From NCBI GenBank assembly GCA_038207585.1, contig JBBQZP010000007.1, positions 1-64,000 of the forward strand: a DNA stretch of 64,000 nucleotides. Direction: 5' to 3'. Both the position numbers and the translations under genes were made by a program. Source of the stretch: JBBQZP01 sp038207585 (lineage in GTDB: Bacteria; Pseudomonadota; Alphaproteobacteria; Rhodobacterales; Rhodobacteraceae). The notes beneath the pieces are model-generated. The model did no database searches and was not told where the DNA came from. It saw nothing but the letters and a program-made list of their open reading frames with translations. Shown here piece by piece: positions 60,023-64,000 of the stretch (position 1 is its first letter; every line of letters begins with the position of its first letter).

Positions 60023-60568
60023 ATGGCGCAAAATGCCACCATTTACAAAATTGAACTCTCTGTCTCTGACATGGATCGCCACTATTATGAGACGCATAAA
60101 CTGACCGTCGCCAGGCACCCTTCGGAAACCGATGAACGGTTGATGGTGCGGATTGTCGCTTTTGCGCTGAACGCCCACGAGAATTTGGAAATGGGCAAGG
60201 GTATTTCAACGGATGACGAACCGGATATCTGGAAAAAAAGCCTGAGCGGCGAGTTGAATGTCTGGGTGGCTCTTGGACTGCCCAAGGAAAAGGTCATGCG
60301 GCAATCGTGCAGCAAGGCTGACAAGGTGATTGTCTATCCATACGGCGGCAAGGTGGCCGAGATCTGGTGGGACAAGATCAGAGCCAGCACCATGCGGTTT
60401 GACAATCTGCAAGTGATCAGCTTTTCCGAAAAAGACACCGTAGAATTGGCCAAACTGGCAAACCGCACGATGAAGGTGCAGATCAATATCCAGGACGGAG
60501 AGGTTATGGTCGGCGTCGCAGACCGGATCGTTTATATAACCCCGATGAACTGGAAAACTGCGGCGTAA
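60023..60568 (+). CDS. yaeQ: YaeQ family protein
   Basis: A 181-residue cytoplasmic protein that matches the YaeQ family over its whole length: MAQNATIYKIELSVSDMDRH, HPSETDERLMVRIVAFALNA, EPDIWKKSLSGELNVWVALG, YPYGGKVAEIWWDKIR and VGVADRIVYITPMNWK. The fold is related to PD-(D/E)xK nucleases, and the Glu and Lys residues of such a site are kept (EPDIW, WVALG, KADK). YaeQ has been linked to suppression of transcription-elongation defects, but its role is not settled. It has no obvious tie to the catabolic neighbours. Confidence 0.9.
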   Translation: MAQNATIYKIELSVSDMDRHYYETHKLTVARHPSETDERLMVRIVAFALNAHENLEMGKGISTDDEPDIWKKSLSGELNVWVALGLPKEKVMRQSCSKADKVIVYPYGGKVAEIWWDKIRASTMRFDNLQVISFSEKDTVELAKLANRTMKVQINIQDGEVMVGVADRIVYITPMNWKTAA

Positions 60569-60670
60569 CACGCGGTTTCCGACTGCGACGGGGGTTGTGA
60601 AGCGCTGCGACATCATCCCAATCGACGGCGATCTGATCGTGCGGACAAAGATCGGTCGCAAGGCCCGCAG

Positions 60671-61117
60671 CTAAAGCTTGCGATTATAGCGGATGAACGG
60701 CGTGACAGCGGCGATGCGGTCGTACAACTGACGCGCCTGCGCGTTGAAATCCTGCGTCAGCCAATAGACCGCAGGGGTGCCTGCCGCATCGGCCACCGCA
60801 TAAACCGCCTCGATCAACGCGCGCCCCGCCCCGGTGCCGCGCGCGTCAGGGTCCACATACAGGTCCTGCAGATAGATCACCTCTTCGATCTTCCAGGCAT
60901 GGCGGTGCGACAGATAGTGCGTCAGACCGATCATCCTGCCGCCCGCCTCGGCCACCAGACAGTTGAAGTCGCGCGAATCACTGCCCAGCAGACGGGCGAA
61001 TGTCGCGGCATAGACCGCCTCGGGGACAGTGGTCTTGTAATACTCCAGATACCCCGTCCAAAGCCTGCGCCAATCGGCCTCATCTTCGGTTCGGAGGGGA
61101 CGGATGGTGCAGGTCAT
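60671..61117 (-). CDS. GNAT-family N-acetyltransferase
   Basis: A 148-residue acetyltransferase. The acetyl-CoA-binding motif is LYVDPDARGTGAGRALIEAV, and motif B follows as VYWLTQDFNAQARQLYDRIA. The N-terminus CTIRPLRTEDEADWRRLWTG is typical of the group close to ElaA/diamine-type GNATs. I prefer ATG 61117, eight bases after GAGGA; ATG 61126 is possible. The acceptor substrate is unknown. It lies downstream of the COG0523 gene in the same direction and may share its transcript. Confidence 0.85.
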   Translation of the reverse strand: MTCTIRPLRTEDEADWRRLWTGYLEYYKTTVPEAVYAATFARLLGSDSRDFNCLVAEAGGRMIGLTHYLSHRHAWKIEEVIYLQDLYVDPDARGTGAGRALIEAVYAVADAAGTPAVYWLTQDFNAQARQLYDRIAAVTPFIRYNRKL

Positions 61118-61128
61118 GGGAGTCATCC

Positions 61129-62112
61129 TCAGGCGAAGGGCACGGGTAACGAGCGGCCCAGAAAATGGTGCAGTGATCGCTCAAGATCGGCGGGGCGATA
61201 GCCGCGTCCGATAAAGACGATGCGGTTATCCTGCCCGTGATCGGGTTGGTCTGGCAATACCTCGGGTGACTGCACCACGCGGCGCACGGTTTGCAGCAAC
61301 AACCTGCCCGCAGGCGTGCGGATCACACCCTTGACCCTCACCAGATCATCGCCACGCGCATGCAGCAGCGCCGACAGCCACAGGGTGAAAGCCGACCAGT
61401 CGATTTCGGGAGCCACCCGTACCTGGGTCGGCAGAATCGGGCCTCGGGCATCGTCATCGGGCAACGGGGGCAGCAGGGCGGGTGTGGTGCCCGGCGGCAG
61501 CGCGGGCAAGACAACGGTTTCGCCAAGGACGGCAGCCGTCACGACCGCTCCGGGGTTCAGCAGGGCCAGCGTCGCGCGCAGGGCGGCCAGACCGGCAGGC
61601 GCGCAGGCGTCGGTCTTGGTCAGGATCAGCCGGTCCGCCGCCCCCACCTGCCGTCGCCCCAAGGGCTCCGTCGTCAGTTGTGCCAACGCATGAAGCGCGT
61701 CCACCGCCACAATCGTTTCCCCGACAAGAATGTGGTTCACCAACACCGGATCGCCCTGAATGGCGGCCACAATCGCGCCGGGATCAGCCAGCCCGCTGGT
61801 TTCCAGCACGATCCGGTCCAGTGTCGCCGCCCCTTCACGGCTGCGCAGATCGCAAATCCGGCGCAGCGCCGCGATAAGCTGGGCCTGCCCCACACAACAA
61901 CAACACCCCCCCGCCAGCAGCGTGACCTGCCCCAGCAGCGCATCATCCACCGGCGTTTCCGCAGCCTCGTTTACGATGACATGCGCGTGCGGCCCGAAAC
62001 TGCCGGCGTGCAACTGATGGCGCAGCCATGTGGTCTTGCCCGACCCCAGATAGCCGCCAAGCACCGTCAGCCGCAGCCGCCCCCCACCGCCGCCAACCCC
62101 GTCAACCTGCAT
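61129..62112 (-). CDS. COG0523 (CobW-like) metallochaperone GTPase
   Basis: A 327-residue G3E-family GTPase. The P-loop is TVLGGYLGSGKTTWLRH, the metal-binding motif GGCCCCVGQAQLI is a GCxCC variant, and LETSGLADPGAIVA and ILTKTDAC are the switch and guanine-specificity elements. The C-terminal domain (from ~230) has FIGRGYRPADLERSLHHFLG. COG0523 proteins deliver zinc, cobalt or other metals to client enzymes. Start ATG 62112 overlaps the small CxxC-protein gene by 11 bases, so the two are coupled. No Zur box was recognised, so the metal is open. Confidence 0.88.
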   Translation of the reverse strand: MQVDGVGGGGGRLRLTVLGGYLGSGKTTWLRHQLHAGSFGPHAHVIVNEAAETPVDDALLGQVTLLAGGCCCCVGQAQLIAALRRICDLRSREGAATLDRIVLETSGLADPGAIVAAIQGDPVLVNHILVGETIVAVDALHALAQLTTEPLGRRQVGAADRLILTKTDACAPAGLAALRATLALLNPGAVVTAAVLGETVVLPALPPGTTPALLPPLPDDDARGPILPTQVRVAPEIDWSAFTLWLSALLHARGDDLVRVKGVIRTPAGRLLLQTVRRVVQSPEVLPDQPDHGQDNRIVFIGRGYRPADLERSLHHFLGRSLPVPFA

Positions 62113-62395
62113 CCAGATACCGCGCATCCAGCGGATCAATCGGGCGACCGATCAGACGTTCCGCCTCGGCCCAGACCTCGGACAGATTCTGGACGATCAC
62201 CGACGCCCCGAACAGGGTCGAAAGCTGGATGCCCGGCACCACGCCGTCGTCATGCGCGGTCAATCCGTAAGGCCGCAGAATGGTGTTCAACACCCCCACA
62301 CGGTGGAACCGCGCACGCAGACGGTCGCCGGGGGTGGCGGCCCCCGCATCGGTCCAATGGCCCGGAACGGCAGGGTTGCCACAGGCGTTGCACAT
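62102..62395 (-). CDS. small CxxC protein coupled to the COG0523 GTPase
   Basis: A 97-residue cytoplasmic protein. It starts MCNACGNPAVPGHWTDAG, giving a CxxC metal-binding-type motif at residues 2-5. The middle has DRLRARFHRVGVLNTILRPYG, and it ends RPIDPLDARYLDAG. AAAGGGG lies seven to ten bases before the ATG. The stop lies inside the COG0523 reading frame, so a functional link is likely: it may be a client, a co-chaperone or a metal sensor for the GTPase. I do not recognise a named family. Confidence 0.65.
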   Translation of the reverse strand: MCNACGNPAVPGHWTDAGAATPGDRLRARFHRVGVLNTILRPYGLTAHDDGVVPGIQLSTLFGASVIVQNLSEVWAEAERLIGRPIDPLDARYLDAG

Positions 62396-62449
62396 GGGTT
62401 GGCCCCTTTGACGAGGCCGGGGCAGCCTGTGCAGCCCCGACCGATCAGA

Positions 62450-63352
62450 TCAGATCACTTCCGGGCGGGCCTTGCCGCCGAACGGATAGCGCTTGCGGAA
62501 ATCGTTGCAGATATCCTCGAACGGGGCCCATTCAACGCCGGAATGGCGGCTGATGTATTCGATCAGCCGTTCCAGCATCAGCAGAACCTGTGGTCGCCCC
62601 GCCACATCAGGGTGAATGGTAAAGGCGAACACCGCATAGTCCATCTCGCGGTAGACCCAATCGAACTGATCGCGCCACAACTCCTCGATATCGCGCGGAT
62701 TGACGAAGCCGTGGCTGTTGGGGGCCTTTTTCATGAACATCATCGGCGGCAGGTCATCGACATACCAGTTGGCGGCAATATCGACGAGGTCGATCTCGGT
62801 GCCATGCTTCAGGGGATGCATCCAGTCCTTGGCGGTCTTGGAATAGTCGATCAGGTTCCAGCTGTCGCCGACCTTGGCATAGAACGGCTGAAAGTCGCGG
62901 TAGCCCTGGCTGTGATCATAGGTGAAGCCGTGTTTCAGCAGCAAGGCGGCGGTGTTGGCCGACATTTCCCACCACGGTGCCACATAACCGCGCGGGGCGG
63001 CCCCGGTCAGGCCCTTGATCAGTTCGATCGACTTGACCAGCACATCCTCTTCCTGGCTCGGGGTCATGGCGACGGGGTTTTCGTGAAGATAACCGTGCGC
63101 GCCCACCTCATGACCGTCCTTGACGATCATCTCCATCTGTTTGGGGAAGGTTTCCAGGCTGTGGCCGGGAATGAAGAACGTGGTTTTCAGATCGTATTTC
63201 TTGAACAATCGCAGCAGGCGCGGCACGCCCACTTCGGTCGCGAAGATGCCGCGCTGAATGTCGGACGGGCTGTCACCGCCACCGTAAGAGCCGATCCAGC
63301 CGGCGACCGAGTCGATGTCGGTTCCGAAAGAGCAGTAAATTTTCTTGGCCAT
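62450..63352 (-). CDS. polysaccharide deacetylase family hydrolase (cytoplasmic, PgdA/PuuE-like)
   Basis: A 300-residue NodB-homology protein with no signal peptide. Metal-site regions are CSFGTDIDSVAGW (catalytic Asp), KDGHEVGAHGYLHENP (His pair) and AFTIHPDVAGRPQ. The ribosome site AGGAGGATAAG is excellent. The form resembles HP0310-type deacetylases and ureide amidohydrolases, which act on small cyclic imides or amides. The next gene upstream encodes an amidase, so a joint role in breaking amide bonds of an N-containing compound is likely. Confidence 0.82.
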   Translation of the reverse strand: MAKKIYCSFGTDIDSVAGWIGSYGGGDSPSDIQRGIFATEVGVPRLLRLFKKYDLKTTFFIPGHSLETFPKQMEMIVKDGHEVGAHGYLHENPVAMTPSQEEDVLVKSIELIKGLTGAAPRGYVAPWWEMSANTAALLLKHGFTYDHSQGYRDFQPFYAKVGDSWNLIDYSKTAKDWMHPLKHGTEIDLVDIAANWYVDDLPPMMFMKKAPNSHGFVNPRDIEELWRDQFDWVYREMDYAVFAFTIHPDVAGRPQVLLMLERLIEYISRHSGVEWAPFEDICNDFRKRYPFGGKARPEVI

Positions 63353-63394
63353 GGTTCTTATCCTCCTGTGATCCGTCGTTTCAAAAAGGTGCGA

Positions 63395-64000
63395 TCAGCC
63401 TCGCACCAGAGTTTCAGTTGCCAGCCCCGCTGCCAACACCGCATGGTCCTGCCCGTGCGGCGCGCACAGCATGAACCCGGTGGGCATGCCGTCCCCATCC
63501 TGTCCCGAAGGGATCGACAGCCCGCACCAGTCCAGAAAGTTGCCGATGGCCGTGTTGCGCAGGGTGTGGAAGTTGTGGCGGAAGAACACCTCGACATCCG
63601 CCTCCAGCGGCGCAATAGGCATGGCAACGGTCGGGGTGGTCGGGCAAATCAGAATGGCGTTGCCAAGGCGCGCGTTGATCCGGGCGATCCAGTCCTGCCG
63701 GCCCCGGTAAAGGCGGATCAGGTCAACCGCCGTCATGCCATCAGCCATCCGGATGCGGCGCACCACGCGGCTGTCGATCCGGTCGACATCGGGGCCAGAG
63801 AGGCGTTCGCGGTGTACGTCCATCGCCTCGGCCGAAGGCAGCGGGCCATAGCGGCCCATCAAGGCCGCCACCTCACGCAATTCGGGAAGGGCTATGGCGC
63901 GCACGCGGGCCCCTGCGGCACTCAAACGCGCAACCGCCGCGTCGAAATTGGCTGCAACTGCGGGCGCAAGATCGTCCATCATATGTGCGTCGGGGATCAC
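63395..64000 (-). CDS. amidase signature family protein (3' part)
   Basis: About 201 C-terminal residues of an amidase; the frame is open to the window edge, so the Ser-cisSer-Lys catalytic part lies outside. The visible part has the family's late motifs: NAILICPTTPTVAMPIAPLE, then NTAIGNFLDWCGLSIPSGQ and GMPTGFMLCAPHGQDHAVLA. The gene is followed by the polysaccharide-deacetylase-type hydrolase in the same direction. The substrate cannot be judged from this end. Confidence 0.85.
   Translation of the reverse strand: MIPDAHMMDDLAPAVAANFDAAVARLSAAGARVRAIALPELREVAALMGRYGPLPSAEAMDVHRERLSGPDVDRIDSRVVRRIRMADGMTAVDLIRLYRGRQDWIARINARLGNAILICPTTPTVAMPIAPLEADVEVFFRHNFHTLRNTAIGNFLDWCGLSIPSGQDGDGMPTGFMLCAPHGQDHAVLAAGLATETLVRG

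Noticed and set aside
60597..60674. 25-codon frame downstream of yaeQ (GTG start, ends RTKIGRKARS)
   Set aside because: No ribosome site, overlaps the end of the GNAT gene and matches nothing I recognise; may be chance or a trimmed remnant.
1..64000. CRISPR arrays, tRNA or rRNA genes, insertion sequences, prophage genes, toxin-antitoxin or defence islands
   Set aside because: None seen on reading either strand. No regularly spaced repeats, no transposase or integrase frames, and no cloverleaf-like sequence was recognised. An automated tRNA/IS search was not possible here.

Overview
The window reads as a chromosomal stretch of a Rhodobacterales (Roseobacter-group-like) alphaproteobacterium. 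The basis is indirect: uniformly high-GC coding sequence, dense operons with ATGA-type start/stop overlaps, TRAP and ABC importers beside oxidative sugar catabolism, a gbpR-chvE-gguABC-type cassette, and beta-ketoadipate gene remnants. No rRNA, tRNA, CRISPR array, insertion sequence or phage gene was seen. It is a catabolic archipelago: nearly every block pairs an importer, a regulator and the enzymes for one substrate class.

Layout. 2-493: 3' end of an iron-dependent alcohol dehydrogenase (maleylacetate reductase type). 589-7529: GntR regulator divergent from a polyamine-type ABC importer with an Asp/Glu/hydantoin racemase, an NTF2-like protein and a PuuE-like deacetylase. 7649-17781: LysR (GbpR-like), ChvE-type importer and the non-phosphorylative L-arabinose pathway to 2-oxoglutarate; the lactonase is not present. 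17820-28329: uronate island with UxuA, UxuB, KduD, KduI, KdgF, a TRAP importer and UxaC, divergent from a GntR regulator and KdgK, with paired operators between them. 28394-32478: two small membrane-protein genes, LysR, a methyltransferase and a VTT-family membrane protein. 32462-34513: a Slam-type (type XI secretion) outer-membrane translocator with its TbpB-like surface lipoprotein, divergent from a NarL-type two-component system (34679-37470).

37635-40682 is a decayed beta-ketoadipate locus. Fragments of pcaD, pcaH and pcaG are welded together, a BKACE gene and pcaF are intact, and only the last third of pcaJ survives. A tauABC operon (40819-43509) follows.

43550-57043 is one long leftward operon of about fourteen genes: tautomerase-like, VOC, ABM monooxygenase, ketopantoate-reductase-like, hydroxyquinol 1,2-dioxygenase, maleylacetate reductase, a sugar-type ABC importer whose ATPase is fused to a permease, a zinc dehydrogenase interrupted by a TAA codon, a Gfo/Idh oxidoreductase, YciI, a PRISE-family reductase and another zinc dehydrogenase. 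Divergent from it are a 3-hydroxyisobutyrate-dehydrogenase-like gene and the most unusual gene in the window: a signal-less protein that joins an N-terminal winged helix to a complete family-1 ABC solute-binding fold. I infer that it is a cytoplasmic one-component regulator of the divergent operon. The rest (60023-64000) holds YaeQ, a GNAT, a COG0523 GTPase with a small CxxC partner, a polysaccharide deacetylase and the 3' end of an amidase gene.

Two themes run across the blocks. In five of five importer operons where a gene follows the solute-binding-protein gene, a GC-rich hairpin lies directly 3' of it, and a similar hairpin separates the surface lipoprotein from its translocator. The aromatic genes fit a route hydroxyquinol to maleylacetate to 3-oxoadipate, and the intact BKACE could cleave 3-oxoadipate without the CoA transferase that is broken here.
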